A stretch of 64,000 nt of DNA from Megascapheus bottae (lineage: Eukaryota > Chordata > Mammalia > Rodentia > Geomyidae): positions 2,205,501 through 2,269,500 of the forward strand of contig JANJXV010000043.1 in assembly GCA_024803745.1 (NCBI GenBank), given 5' to 3'. Within the stretch, counting starts at the first letter, position 1. Each line of letters opens with the position of its first letter. Of the stretch, positions 14,421 through 28,000 are shown in pieces. A program made the translations under genes and the position numbers. Below the pieces are notes generated by a model. It had not been told where the DNA came from. It saw only the letters and a list, made by a program, of their open reading frames with translations, and did not search any database.

Positions 14421-15626
14421 CCCTCACCCTAGCCATCACCCTCACCCTCACCCTAACCCTCAGCCTCAGCCTCACCGTAACCCTAACCCTAATCCTGAAC
14501 CTAACCCTGACCCTAACCCTCCCCCTCCCCCTCAACCTCACCCTAACCCCAAACATAACCCTAAACCTAACCCTAAACCAATCCCAAATCCTAACTCTAA
14601 CTTTAACCCTAACTCTCACACAAACCCAACCCTTACGATAACCAAAATCCTAATCCTAAAACGTACCCTAACCCTCACTGAAACCCTAAATCTAACCCTA
14701 ACCCTAACTTTCACCATCACCTCATCCTCATCCTCACTCTAACAATCACTCCCAGCCTCACCCTAAACCTAACCCTGACCCTCACCTTAACCCTCACCCT
14801 CACCCTCACCCTAACCCTATCCCTAACCCTCACCATAACCTAACCCTAACCCTCAACCTAAAATCACACTCACCCTCACCCTCACCCTCACCCTAACCCT
14901 CACCCTCACCCTAACCCTAACCCTAACCCTAACCCTCACCCTAACCCTAGAACTAAACCACACCCTCACCCTAACCCAATACCTAACCCTAACCCTAAAC
15001 CTCACCCGAACCATCACCTTCACGATAACCCTCACCCTAACTCTAAGGCTAATACTAAAACTAACCCTAATCCTCACCCTAACCCTCACCAAACCCTAAC
15101 CCTAACCCTAACCATCACCCTCACCCTCACCCTCAACCTAACCCTAACCCTAGCCATAATCCTCAACTTCACGCTAACCCAAACCCTAACCACAAAAGTA
15201 ACCCTAACCCAAACTCTAAACCTAGCCCTAACCCTAAACATAAACCAAACCCTAACCCTAATGCTAACCCTAACGCTAATTCTAACCCTAACCCTAAGTG
15301 TCCCTAATGCTAACCCTCACCCTCACTCAAACCCTCACCCTCACCTAACCCTAACCATCACCCTACAATAACCCTCACCCTTACCTAACCCTCAGCCTCA
15401 CCTTCACTCTAATCCTAACCCTAACCCTATGACCCTAACCCTCACATCCACCCTAACCCTCACCTTCACAATCATCCTAATCCTAAACCTATCCCTAACC
15501 CTAACCCTAAACCAAAACCGAATCCTAATTCTAACCCTAACCCTAACCCTCACCCCAACCCTAAAATAACCCTTACCCTCACCCTCATCCTAACCCTCAC
15601 CATCACCCGTACCCTAACCTAAACTT

Positions 15627-15830
15627 CACCCTAACCCTAAAACTAACCCTAACCCTAACCCTCACCTTAACCCTCTCCATCACCCTTACCCTAACCCTAA
15701 ACCTCACCCTAACCCTAAAACTAACCCTAACCCTAATCCTCACCCTAACCCTCTCCATCACCCTTAACCTAAGCCTAAACCTCACCCTAACCCTAAAACT
15801 AAGCCTAACCCTAACCCTCACCCTAACCCT
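15627..15830. repeat. 78-bp tandem repeat (13 hexamers), ~2.6 copies
   Basis: CTCTCCATCACCCTTA occurs at 15,673 and 15,751. AAACTAA(C/G)CC occurs with its AACTAA at 15,641, 15,719 and 15,797. All spacings are 78 bp. The third copy is partial. It is a young local expansion inside otherwise diverged sequence. Confidence 0.8.
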
Positions 15831-15959
15831 CACTATCACTCTCATCCTCACCCTAATCATAACCCTCATCCTAACCCTTACCCTCACCCTAAGCCTAAGC
15901 CTAAACCTAACATTATCCCTAAAACTAACCCAAACCCTATCCCTCACCCTAACTCTCAC

Positions 15960-16460
15960 TCTCACCCTCACCCTCACCTTAACCCTAACCATAACCCTAA
16001 CCCTAACACTAACACTATCACCCTAACCCTCACGCTAACCCTTACCCTAGCCCTAATCCTAACCCTCACCCTAACCCTAACCCTAACCCTCACCTTCACC
16101 CTACCCTAACTGTTACCCTATCCCTCATCCTCACGCTAAACCTAAAATTAACCATAACCCAAACCCTAACCCTCACACTAACCTCAACCCTAACCCTCAC
16201 CCTAAGCCTAACCCTAATCCTCACCCTAACCCTCAACCTCACACAAACCCTATCCCTAGCCCTCACCCTAACCCTCACCGTAACCCTAACCCTAACCCTA
16301 ACCCTCACCCTCACCCCCACCCTAACCCCAAACCTAACCCTAATCCTAACTCTCACCATAAACCTCACCTCACGCTAACCCTCACCCTAACCCTAAACCA
16401 AACCCTAAGCCTAATCCTAAAACTAACCCTAAACCTAAGCCTCACCATAAACCTAACCAT
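15960..16460. repeat. Diverged direct repeat, copy 2
   Basis: This is the partner of 13,900-14,420 (offset about 2,060 bp), and it lacks the seven-copy CCCTCA tract of the first. It runs directly into the block at 16,530 that is shared with 48.2 kb. Confidence 0.68.
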
Positions 16461-16529
16461 AACCCTAATCCTAACCCTAACCCTAACCCTCACCTTCAAC
16501 CTAAACCTAAGCCTAACTCAAACCCTAAA

Positions 16530-17200
16530 CCTACCCCAAGTCCTAACCCTATACATAACCCTTACCCTAACACTATCCTAACCCTAACCCTAACCCTAAC
16601 CCTAACCCTAGTCCTACCCCTAACCCTAACCATAAACCTAATTCTACCCCTAACCTTAACGCTAATTCTAACCCTAACCGTAACCCCAAGGGTCCCTAAT
16701 CCTTACCCTCACCCTAACCCTAAACCTCACCTTACCCTCACTCTCACGCTAACCCTAACCCTAATACTCACCCTCATCCAAACCCTCACCCTCACCTAGC
16801 CCTAAACCTCACCCTAAACCTCAACCTCACCCTAAACTTCAGCCTTAGCCTCGGCCTCACCCTAACCATAAACCTAACCCTGAACCTAACCCTGACCCGA
16901 ACCCTCATCATCACCTCACCCTCACCCTAACCCCAAAACTAACCCTAAACCTAACCCTAAACCAAACCGAACCCTAACTCTAACTATAACGCTAAACTTC
17001 ACCCTAGCCCTAACCCTTATTCTAAACACAACCCCATCCCTAAAACGCACCCTATCCCTGACCCTAACCCTAAACCTAACCCTAAACTTCACCTTCACCC
17101 TCACCTCATCTTCATCCTCATCCTAACCCTAACCCTAACACTTACCCTCACCCTAACTCTCACCCTCACTCTAAAACTATACCTAACCATTCACCGTAAC
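16530..17200. repeat. Block B, copy 1 (shared with 48.2-48.9 kb)
   Basis: AACCCCAAGGGTC with CCCCAAG at 16,684 matches 48,383 (offset 31,699), and ACCAAACCGA at 16,971 matches 48,667 (offset 31,696). The near-constant offset over this stretch shows a colinear pair. The CACCTCATC(T/C)TCAT words near 17,100 and 48,808 also agree. It contains the AGTCCTAACCCTATACATAA landmark near 16,545. Confidence 0.72.
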
Positions 17201-18229
17201 CTAACCCTAAGCCTCACCGTAACCATCACACTCATCCTCACCCTCACCCTAACCCTAACCCTAACCCTCACACTAACCCTAAAACTAACCCTAACCCCAA
17301 ACCTCACCCTAACCCTCAACTTAACCCTCACTTTCACACTCACCCTCACCCTAACCATAACCCTAAACCTAAACCTAACACTAACACTCACCCCAAACCT
17401 CAACCTAACCCTTACTCTAACCGTAACCCTAACCCTCACCCTAAACCTAACCCTAACTGCACACTAACCCTAACCCTAACACCAATAGTACAACTCATCC
17501 TAACCCTAACCCTAACCCTTACCCTAACCCTAACCCTAACACTCACCCTAACCCTAAGCCTAACCCTCACTCTCACTGGAAACCCAATCCTAACCCCAAG
17601 CCTAACCCTAACCCCAACCCTAAATCTCACCCTAACCCTAACACTAACATTAACCCTTACCATAACCCTCACCCTAACCCTCACCCTAACCCTAAACCTA
17701 TCCTTCACCCTAACCCTAACACTCACCCTAACCCTCACCCTCACCCTAACACTATCCCTTACCCTCATGCTAACCCTAACACTCACCCTAACCCTCACCC
17801 TCACACTCACACTCACCCTAAACCTAACCCTCCTCCTCAGCCTTACCCTCACCCTAACCCTAAAACTAACCCTAAAACTAAACCTAGCCCTAACCCTCAC
17901 CCTAAACCTCACCCTCAACCTCACCCTAACCCTAAACCTCATCTTAAACCTAAAACTAACCCTAACCCTAACCCTCACCTTAACCCTCAATCTCACCCTC
18001 ACCCTAACTCTAATATAACCCTAACCCTAACCCTAAGCCTAGTACCCTAACCCTAACCCTCAGCATAACCCTCACCCTAACCCTTACCCTAACCCTAAAC
18101 TTAACCCTAACCCTCAACCTAACAGTAACCCTCACCCTAACACTAAGCCTAACCATCACCCTCACCCAAACCCTATCCCTAACTCTCACGCTAACCCTCA
18201 CCGTAACCCTAAGCCTAACCCTCACCCTC

Positions 18230-18562
18230 ACCCTCACACTCACCCTAACCCAAAACCTAACCCTAACTGTAAACCTTACCCTAACCCTCAACCTCACGCT
18301 AACCCTCACCCTAACCTTCACCCTAACTCTAAGCCTAATTCGAAAACTAACCCTAATCCTCACCTTAATCCTCAACATAACCCTCAACAAACCCTAACCC
18401 TAACCCTCAACTTTACCCTAACCCGAACCCTAAACCTAAAATTAACCCTAACCCTAACCCTAAACCTAGCCCTAGTCCTAACCCTATTCATAACCATTAA
18501 CCTAACCGTAATCCTACCCTAACCCTAATCCTAACGCTAATTCTAACCCTAACCCTAACCCT
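18230..18562. repeat. 398-bp unit, copy A (5'-truncated)
   Basis: This copy is like the next two, but the alignment is clear only from CACACTCACCCTAACCC at 18,235. The offset to copy B is 386 bp here, because two CCCTAA hexamers present in B and C (after AACAAA) are absent. The right end, up to AAGGGTCCC at 18,563, matches copy B. A few hexamers near 18,255-18,280 differ from B. Confidence 0.8.
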
Positions 18563-18960
18563 AAGGGTCCCTAATGCTAACACTCACCCTCACCCTCACC
18601 ATAACCCTAACCCGCACCCTCACACTCACCCTAACCCAAAACCTAAACCTAACCCTAAACCTCACCCTAACCCTCAACCTCACGCTAACCCTCACCCTAA
18701 CCTTCACCCTAACTCTAAGCCTAATTCGAAAACTAACCCTTATCCTCACCTTAATCCTCAACATAACCCTCAACAAACCCTAACCCTAACCCTAACCCTA
18801 ACCCTCAACTTTACCCTAACCCGAACCCTAAACCTAAAATTAACCCTAACCCTAACCCTAAACCTAGCCCTAGTCCTAACCCTATTCATAACCATTAACC
18901 TAACCGTAATCCTACCCTAACCCTAATCCTAACGCTAATTCTAACCCTAACCCTAACCCT
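18563..18960. repeat. 398-bp unit, copy B
   Basis: The unit starts at AAGGGTCCCTAATGC and contains AATTCGAAAACTAACC, TCAACATAACCCTCAACAAA and AACCTAGCCCTAGTCCTAA. By eye I count about two differences from copy C over 398 bp (CTTATCC versus CTAATCC, and CTAATCC versus CTAACCC), so the two are about 99% identical. The length is 66 hexamers plus 2 bp; the phase jumps at the AAGGGTCCC landmark. Confidence 0.9.
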
Positions 18961-19358
18961 AAGGGTCCCTAATGCTAACACTCACCCTCACCCTCACCAT
19001 AACCCTAACCCGCACCCTCACACTCACCCTAACCCAAAACCTAAACCTAACCCTAAACCTCACCCTAACCCTCAACCTCACGCTAACCCTCACCCTAACC
19101 TTCACCCTAACTCTAAGCCTAATTCGAAAACTAACCCTAATCCTCACCTTAATCCTCAACATAACCCTCAACAAACCCTAACCCTAACCCTAACCCTAAC
19201 CCTCAACTTTACCCTAACCCGAACCCTAAACCTAAAATTAACCCTAACCCTAACCCTAAACCTAGCCCTAGTCCTAACCCTATTCATAACCATTAACCTA
19301 ACCGTAATCCTACCCTAACCCTAACCCTAACGCTAATTCTAACCCTAACCCTAACCCT
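18961..19358. repeat. 398-bp unit, copy C
   Basis: A direct tandem copy of 18,563-18,960, followed at 19,359 by AAGGGTCCCTAATGCTAA. That could be the start of a fourth unit, but the match breaks down within about 50 bp as the sequence passes into Block A-like satellite. Confidence 0.9.
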
Positions 19359-19369
19359 AAGGGTCCCTA

Positions 19370-20100
19370 ATGCTAAGACTCACCCTCACCCTCACCGTAA
19401 CCCTCACCCACACTCTCACCCTCACCTTAACCCGAAACCTATCCCTAACCCTGACCCTAAACCAAACCCGAACCCTAATTCTAACCCTAACCCTAGCCCT
19501 CACCCAAACCCTAACCCACACGCTAACCACAACCCTAACCCTAAACCTCACTCTAACCCTCACACTAACCCTAAACCTATCCTTAACCTCACCCTCACAT
19601 TCAACTCATCCTCATTCTCACTCTATCCCTCATTCTCAACATAACCCTCACCTTATCCCTCACCCTAACCCTCACCCTAACTCTAATCCTAACCCAAAAC
19701 TCAACCTTAACCCTTAACCAAATCCTAAACCTAGCCCTAGCCCTAAACCTAATCATAAACATAAACCTAATCCTAACCCTAATCCTAACCGTAACCATAA
19801 GGGTCCCTAAACCTAACCCTAAGCCAAACCCTAACTCTCACCCTAACCCTTACCCTCACCCTAATCCTCACCCTAAGCCTAACCCGAAGCTTAACTCTAA
19901 CTCTAACCCTCACCCTAAACCTAACCCCAACCTTCACCCTAAACCTAAAACTAACTGTAACCCTGAGGCTCACCCTAACCCTCACACACACCCTCGTCCT
20001 CACCCTAACTCTAATCCTAACCCTCACTCTCACCCTCACCCTAACCCCAACCCTCACCCTAACCCTAACCCTAACATTAACATTCACCCTAACCCTCACC
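19370..20100. repeat. Block A, copy 3 (partial, rearranged)
   Basis: CAAACCCGAACCCTAATTC near 19,465, CACGCTAACCACAACCC near 19,517, CAACTCATCCTCATTCTC near 19,601 and AAGGGTCCCTAAACC at 19,800 appear in the same order as at 1,060-1,390 and 11,410-11,755. The distance between the two AAGGGT landmarks is 441 bp, against about 600-620 bp in copies 1 and 2, so part is missing. It abuts the 398-bp array. Confidence 0.65.
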
Positions 20101-21889
20101 TCACCCTCACCCTCACTCTAACCTTAAAACTAACCCTAACCCTAACCCTCAGCCTAACACTTATCCTAACCCTAACCCTAACCCTCAACCTAATACTAAC
20201 CCTAAACCTAAACATCAACCTCACCCTAAATCGAACCCTTACCCTAACCCTAACCCTAACCCTAACCCAAACGCTAAACCTTACCCTAACCTGAACCCTC
20301 ACCCTAAACCATACCAGAACCCTCACCCTAACCCTAACCTTAGCCCTAACCCTCACCCTAACCCTAACCCTCACCATAAACATAACTCTAAACTTCACAC
20401 TCACACTAATCCTCACTCCAACCCCAACTCTAACCCTCACCCTAAACCTCACCCTCACCCTAAACCTAAACCCAAACCTCACCCTAATCCTAAAACTAAC
20501 CGAAACACTAAGGCTCACCTTTACCCTCACACACACCCTCACCCTCACCCTAAACCAAGCCCTCACCCTAACCCTCACCCTAACACTAACCCTCACCCTA
20601 AGCCTAAAACTAACCCTAACCCTAACGCTCCCCCTAACCCTCACCCTCACTCTAACCCTAACCCTAACCCTAACTTCACCCTAACCCTGAACATACACCT
20701 CACCCTAACCCTAAACCAAACCCTAAAACTAACCCTCACCCTAACCCTTACCCTAGCCCTAACCCTCACCCTAACCCTTACCATAACCTAATACTAACCC
20801 TAACAATTACCCTGACCCTAACCCTAAACCTAACCCTCACCCTCACCCTAAACCGTACCCTAAACCTAACCCTAACGCTAACCAAAACTGTAAACCTCAC
20901 CCTAATCCTAACCCTTACCCTAAACCTCACTGTAACACTTACACTAACCCACAGCCTCACGCTAACCCTAAAACAAATCATAACCCTACCCTTAACCCTC
21001 ACCCTAACCCTAATCCTAACCCTCTCCTTAAACCTAAACCTAACCGTCACCATAACCCTCTCCATAACCCTATCCCTAACCCTCACACTCAACTTCAAAC
21101 TCACGCTAACCTTAAAATAACCCTCACCCTCACCCTAACCCTACACCTAACCCTCACCCTAACCCTAAAACTAACACTAACCCTAACCCTCACCGTAACC
21201 CTCACCCTCACCCTAAGCTTAACCCTAACCATAAACCTCACACTAATCCTAAAATTAACCCTAACCCTAACCCTCACCCTAACACTCACTCTCACCCTCA
21301 CTCTAACCCGAACCCTAACTCTAACACTAACATTAACACTCAACCGTAACCCTCATCCTAACCCTAACCCTAACCGAACCCTAAACCTAACCCTAACCCT
21401 AACCCTAACACTAACACTCACCCTAACACTCACCCTAATCCTTACCCTAACCCTAACCCTCATCCTAACCCTAACACTACCCCTAAACCTAATCCTCACC
21501 CTAAACAAAGCCCTAACCTTAACCCTAACCCTAACCCTTACACTAAACATCACCCTAAACTTCACCCTAACCCTTACCCTCACCCTCACCCTAACCCTAA
21601 CCCTCACCCTACCCTCACCTTAACCCTCACCCTAAACCTCACCCTAACCCTAACCCTCAGCCTAACCCTAATGGTACCCTAACCCTAACCCTAACACTGA
21701 CCCTCAACCTGACCCTCATCCTAAACCTAACACTAACCCTCACCCTAACCATAACCCTCACACTAACCCTTACCCTCACCCTAAACCTAATCCTAACCCT
21801 CACCCTAACCCTAACCCTAACTCTAACCGTAACCCTAACCTCACCCTCAGCCTAACGCTAATCCTCACCCTCACCCTCACCCTAACCCT

Positions 21890-23910
21890 AACGCTAACTA
21901 ATAAACCTCACTATAACCCTAACCGTCACCCTAACCCTAACCCTAACCCTCACCATAACCCTCACCCTAAACCCAACCCTAACCCTAACCTTCAACCTAA
22001 CCCTAACACTAGCCCTCACCCTAACCCTCACACTCACACTAACCCTACACCTAACCCACACCCTCATCCTCACCCTCACCATAACAATAACCCTAAACCT
22101 AACCCTAACCCAAACCCTAACCCTAATGCTAACCCTAAATCTATCCCTCACCCTCACCCTCACCATAATCCTAACTCTTACCCTCAACCTCACCTCACCC
22201 TATACCTAACCCAAAACCTAAACCTAACCCTAACCCTAACCCTCATCCTCACACTAACTCTAACCCTCAACCTCACCGTCACCCTAACCCTAAGCCTCAC
22301 CATAACCCTAAATCTAACCCTAACTCTAACCCTATAAATAACCCCTATCCCTTAACCCTAAACCTAACCATAACTCTTAGGGTCCCTAACCCTAAAACTA
22401 ATCCTAATCCAAACCCTAACCCTACTCCTAGCCCCAACCCTAAACATAAACCTAATCCTGACCCTAACCCTAACGCTAATCCTAAGATAACCCTAACCTT
22501 AACCCTAACCCTAAATTTAGTTAACCCTAACCCTAACACTCACTCTCATGATAACCCTCACCCAAACCCTCACACTAACCCCAACCCTGACCCTCCCCTA
22601 AACCTCACCCTAAACTTAAAACTAACCCTAACCTTAACCCTAACCCAGACCATAACCCTCACCCTAACCCTATTCCTAACATTAACCCTCACCCTAAACC
22701 TAATATTCACCCTAAACCTCAACCGAACCAAAACCCTAATCCTAACTCTAACCCTAACCCTAAACTCACCATAACCCTCACCCTAACCCAAATCCTAACC
22801 AAAACCATAACCCTAACCCTCACCCTCACCCTAAACCTAACCTTACACTAAACCTAAACCTAACCCTCACCCTCATCCTAACCCTAACCCTAATTCTATC
22901 GTTAACACTAAATCAAACCCTAAACCTAGCCTTAGCACTAACCTTATACATAACCATAACCCTCACCCTAATCCTAAACCTAAAATTAACGCTAGTCCTA
23001 GCCCTAACCCTAACCAAAACCTAAACCTAACCCTAAACCTAACACTAACCCTAAACTTAACCCTAACCCTAACCCTAACGCTAAGTATCCCTAACCCTAA
23101 ACCTAACACTAACCATGCCCATAGACCTAACCCTCACCCTAAAACTCACCCTAAACCTCACCCAAACCCTAACCTTCACCCTCACCCTAAACTAACCCTA
23201 ACCCTAACACTAACACTAACCCTAACGCAAACCTGAATCCGAACCCTAAACATAACCCTAACCATAACCCTCACTCTCACCCTCACCCTCACCCTAACCC
23301 TAACACTAACTCTCACCCTCACCCTAAGCCTCACCTTCACGCTAACCCTACCCTAACCCTAACCCTCACCCTCATCCTCACCCTAACCCTAACCCTAACC
23401 CTTACCTTAACATTCACCCTAACCCTAACCCTAACCCTCACTGTAACCCTCAGCCTCACTCTAACCCTAATCTTAACCATAACTGAAACCCTAACCACAA
23501 CCTTCACCTAACCCTTACCTTAACACTCACCCTAACCCTAACCATCACCCTAACTCTAACCGTAACCCTAACCTCACCCTCACCCTAACCCTAAACGTAA
23601 CCCTAACCCTCACCGTAACCCTAACCCTAACCCTCACCCTAACCCTAAGCCCAAAGCTAAAACTAACTTTAACCCTAACCCTCACCGTTACCCTCACCCT
23701 AACCCAAACCCTAACCCTCACCCTCACCCTCACCCTCACCCTAAACAAAATCCTTACACTAACCCTAAACCTAACCCTCACACTCACCCTAACCCTAACC
23801 CTAACCCTAACCCTAATCGTAATCCAAACACTGATCCTAGCCGTAGCCCTAACCCTATACATAACCCTAAACCTAACCCTAATCATAATCATAAAACTAA
23901 CCCTTGTCCC
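21890..23910. repeat. Block C, copy 1 (2-kb segment duplicated at 50.2 kb)
   Basis: AACTAATAAACCTCAC at 21,896 matches 50,237 (offset 28,341), and AACCCTATACATAACCCTAA at 23,851 matches 52,191 (offset 28,340). Between them the offset dips to about 28,314 at GTTAACACTAAATCAAACCC (22,911). Other shared rare words are CTAAGATAACC, CATGCCCATA, AAATTAACGCTAGTCC and GCTAAAACTAACTTTAA. The copies are colinear but differ by scattered substitutions. Confidence 0.85.
22377..22389. repeat. Inverted hexamer pair TTAGGG-T-CCCTAA
   Basis: A perfect 13-bp palindrome around a central T: one TTAGGG and one CCCTAA on the same strand, head to head. The usual landmark is CTAAGGGTCCCTAA, which breaks this symmetry. 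The corresponding site in the duplicate block (near 50,618) has the CTAAGGG form. Confidence 0.85.
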
Positions 23911-24590
23911 AGAGCTAACCCTAACCATAAACCTAAACCTAATGCTAAACCTAACGCTAACCCTAACGTTAACCCTAACCCTAACCTTAACCCTAAGTGT
24001 CCTTAACCCTAACCCTAACCCTATCCATGACGCTAACCCTAACCCTCACGCTAACCTAACCCTAACACTAATCCTCACCCTCACCCTAACCCTAGCCCTA
24101 GCACTAACCATAACCATAACCCTAACACTAACGCTAACCCTAACCCAAACTCTAACCCTAACACTAAGGGTACTTAACCCTAACCCTAAACCTAACTGTA
24201 ATGTGTAACCATAACCATAACCTTAACCCTAACCATACAATTTTAATCCTATCCATAACCCCAGACTTAACTCTAAAAGCCTACCCTAACCTTAACCATA
24301 AACCTAAAACTGAGCCTAACGCAAACCCTAAACCTTATCCGCTATGTCACACTCACCTTAAACGTAACCCTAACCCTATACCTAACCCTAACTCTAACTT
24401 TAACCATAATACTAATACAACTCTAACGCTATCCCTAACCCTAAACCTAACTCTAAAGCCCTAACCCTAACCATAACCATAAACCTAAAAGTGAGCTTAT
24501 CCCTAAACCTAAATCTTATCCTCTAATTCACCCTCACCATAAACCTAACCCTAACCCTAACCTTAACCCTAACCCTAAACCTGACCCTAA

Positions 24591-25030
24591 CCCCTAACCC
24601 TAAACCTAACCCTAACGTTAACCCTAACCTTAACACTAATCCTACAACTCTAACCCTATCCCTAACCATAAACCTAACATTAAAACCCTAATCCTAACCC
24701 AAACCATGACCTTAAAACTGAGCATGACACTATCCCTAAAACTTATCCTCTACTTCACCCTCACCCTAACTCTAACCCTAACCTAAATGCTAACCCTAAC
24801 CCTAATCCCAACCCCTAACCCTAAACCTAACCCTAGCGCTAATCCTAACCCTAACACTAATCCTACAACTCTAACCCTATCCCTAACCCTAAACCTAACA
24901 TTAAAACCCTAATCCTAACACAAACCTTGAAACTAAAACTGCGCATAATCCTAACACTAAAATTTATCCTCTACTTCACCCTCATCCTAATTCTAACCCT
25001 AACCCTAATCCTAACATTTAACCCTAACCC
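24591..25030. repeat. 221-bp tandem duplication in domain 2
   Basis: ACCCCTAACCCTAAACC occurs with CCCCT at 24,591 and 24,812, and CCTACAACTCTAACCC at 24,641 and 24,862; both spacings are 221 bp. Each copy ends in a TTATCCTCTACTTCACC word (24,743 and 24,964). Each unit therefore carries one full CTACAACTC-to-TTATCC module, which makes it a good model for the domain-2 module. Confidence 0.8.
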
Positions 25031-28000
25031 TAACTCTAATCCTAACCCTAATCATAGCCCTAAACCTAGCACTAACCCTAACCCTAACCGTAAACCTAAA
25101 CCTAACACTAACCATAACCCTAACCCTACGTGTCCCTAACCCTAACTGTAACCCTAACCATAAACCTAACCCTAAGGGTCCCTAACACTGACCCTAACCC
25201 TAAGGGTCCCTAACCCTAACCCTATAACTAACCCTGACCCTAACCCTGGCCCTGACCCTAACCCTGACCCTGACCAGACCCTAACACTGACATTGACACT
25301 GACCCTGAACCTAACCCTGGCCCTGACCCCAAACCTGACCCTGAACCTAACCCTGACCCTGACCCTAAACCTATCTCTAACCCTAAAACTAACATTAACC
25401 CTGACCCTGACCCTAACCCTAACCCTGACCCTAACCCAGACCCTAACACTAACCCTGACCCTCACCCTGACCCTAACTCTAACTTTAACCCTAACCATAC
25501 AATTCTAATCCTATCCATAACCATAGCACTAACCCTAAAACCCTAACCCTAAGCATAAACCAAAAAGTGAGCCTAACACTAACCCTAAAACTTATCCTCT
25601 ACATCAAAATCACCCTAACCCTAACCCTAACGTTAAACCTCACCCTAACTCGAACCCTAACCCTAACACTAATCTTACAACTCTAACCCTATCACTAACA
25701 CTAACTCTAACCCTAAAACCTTAACCCTAACCCTAACTATAAACCTAAAACTGAGCCTAACCCTAACTCTAAACCTTATACTCTACTTCACCCTCACGCT
25801 AACCCTAACCCTAACACTAACCCTAACCCTAACCCTAACCCTATCCCTAACCATAACCCTAACCCTAAGGGTCACTAACTTTAACCCTAATCTAACCCAA
25901 AACTCTAACCCTAGCCCTGGGCCTAAACCTAACCCTAACTCTAACCCTAACGCTGACCCTAAGGATCCCTAACTCTAAACCTAAGCCTCACCATAACCCT
26001 AAACCTAATTCTAACCCTGACCCTGACCCTAACTCTAACGTAACCCTAACCCTAACATTAATCCTGACCGTCACCGTGACACTGGCCCTGACCCTGACCC
26101 TAAAACTAACCCTGACCCTGACCCTAACCCTAGACCTGACCCTCAACCCAACCCTGACCATGACCCTGACACTGACCCTTACACTGACCCTGACCCTAAC
26201 CCTAACCCTAACCATAGTCCTAGCCCTAACCCTAACCATAACCCTGACCCTAACCCTAGCCCCAACCTTAACACTAACCCTAACCCTAAACCCTAATCCT
26301 ATCCCAAACCATAAACATAAATCTGAGCATAAAACTAACCCTAAAAATTATCTTCTTCTTCATCCTCACCCTAATTCTAACCATAACACTAACCGTAACT
26401 TGAATCTTAACCCTAACCCACACCCTAACCCTAACCCTAGCCCTAATTCAAACCCTAACATTTAACCCTAACCTAACCCTAATGGTCCCAACCCTAACCT
26501 TAACACTAACCCTAACGCTAACCCTAATCCTAGCCCTAGCCCTAACCCTAATCTTAAGCCTAACTCTAACACTAACCCTAACACTAACCCTAACCCTAAC
26601 ACTAAGGGTATCTAACCCTAACTCTAACGCTAAGTGTAATGATTAACCCTAACCATAACCTTAACAATAACGATACAAATCTAACCCTATCCCTAACCCT
26701 AACCATAACATTAAAACCCTAATCTCAATCCAAACCATGAAACTAAAACTGAGCATAACCCTAACCATAAAACTTATCCTCTACATCACCCTCACCCTAA
26801 TTCTAAACCTAACCCTAACCCTAACCCTAACACTTAACCCTAACCCTAACCCTAACCCTAATCCTAAACCTAACCCTAGACCTACCCCGAGCACTAACCC
26901 TAACCCTAACCCTAAAGTAAACCTAACTCTAACCCTAAGGGTCCCTAACACTAACCATAACCCTAAACCTAACGCTAACCCTATCCCTGACCCTGACCCT
27001 AAACCTGACCCTGACCCTAAACCTGACCCTGACCCTAACGCTAACCCTAACCCTAACACTAATCCTACAATTCTAACCCTATACCTAATCCTAACCTTAA
27101 AGCTGTAATCATAACCAAAACCATAAACCTAAAACTGAGCATAACCTTAACCCTAAAACTTATCCTGTACTTCAACCTCACCCTAACTCTAACCCTAACA
27201 CTAAACCTAACCCTAACCCTAACCCTAACACTTAACCCTGACCCTAACCCTAACTCTCACCCTAGCCATAGCCCTAGCTCTAACTATAACCCTAACCCTT
27301 ACCCTAATCCTAACCATAACCCTAACCCTACGGATTCCTAACCCTAACTGTAAGCCTAAACCTAGCCTTAACCCTAAGGGTTCCTAACCCTAACCCTAAG
27401 GGTCCCTAATCCTAACCCTAACCCTAACCCTGAACCGAACACTGACCCTAACCCTGACCCTGACCCTGACCCTAAAACTGACCCTGACACCAATTCTGAC
27501 CCTGAACCTAACCCTAAATCTATCCCTAACACTAAGCATACCTAACACCAAACCTAACCCTAAGTGTAACTCATAACCCTAACCCTAAACCTAACCACAC
27601 AATTCTAATCCTATCCATAACCCTAGCCCTAACCCTAAAACCGTAACCCTAATCATAAACCTAAAACTGTGCCTAACCCTAACCCTAAACCTTATCCTCT
27701 ACTTTACCCTCACACTAACCCTAACCCTAACTCTAACAGTACCCCTAACAATAATTCTACAACTCTAACCCTATCGCTAACCTAACCCTAATCCTAAAAC
27801 CCTAAACCTAACCCTAACCATAACCCTAACCACAGCCCTACCCTAACCCTAACCATAACCACTACCCTAGCCCTAACGCTAGCACCAACCTTAACCATAA
27901 CCCTAACATTAAAACCCTAATCATAACCCAAGCCATAAACCTAAAACTGAGCATAACCCTAACCCTAAAACTTATCCTCTGCTTCACCCTCACCCTAACT

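Larger units (their letters stand above)
1..24200. repeat. Satellite domain 1: CCCTAA/CCCTCA dialect
   Basis: The dominant variant is CCCTCA (TGAGGG on the other strand), often alternating with CCCTAA. CCCTGA is rare here. Landmark words CTAAGGGTCCCTAA and CTAGCCCTAGTCCTAA recur every one to several kb. The domain contains several diverged higher-order repeats listed separately. No gene, RNA gene or transposable element is visible between them. Stretches not covered by another entry (1-600, 2.6-5.0, 12.5-13.9, 20.1-21.9 kb) hold only degenerate hexamers. The right edge is gradual: the CCCTCA texture fades between about 23.9 and 24.3 kb. Confidence 0.8.
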
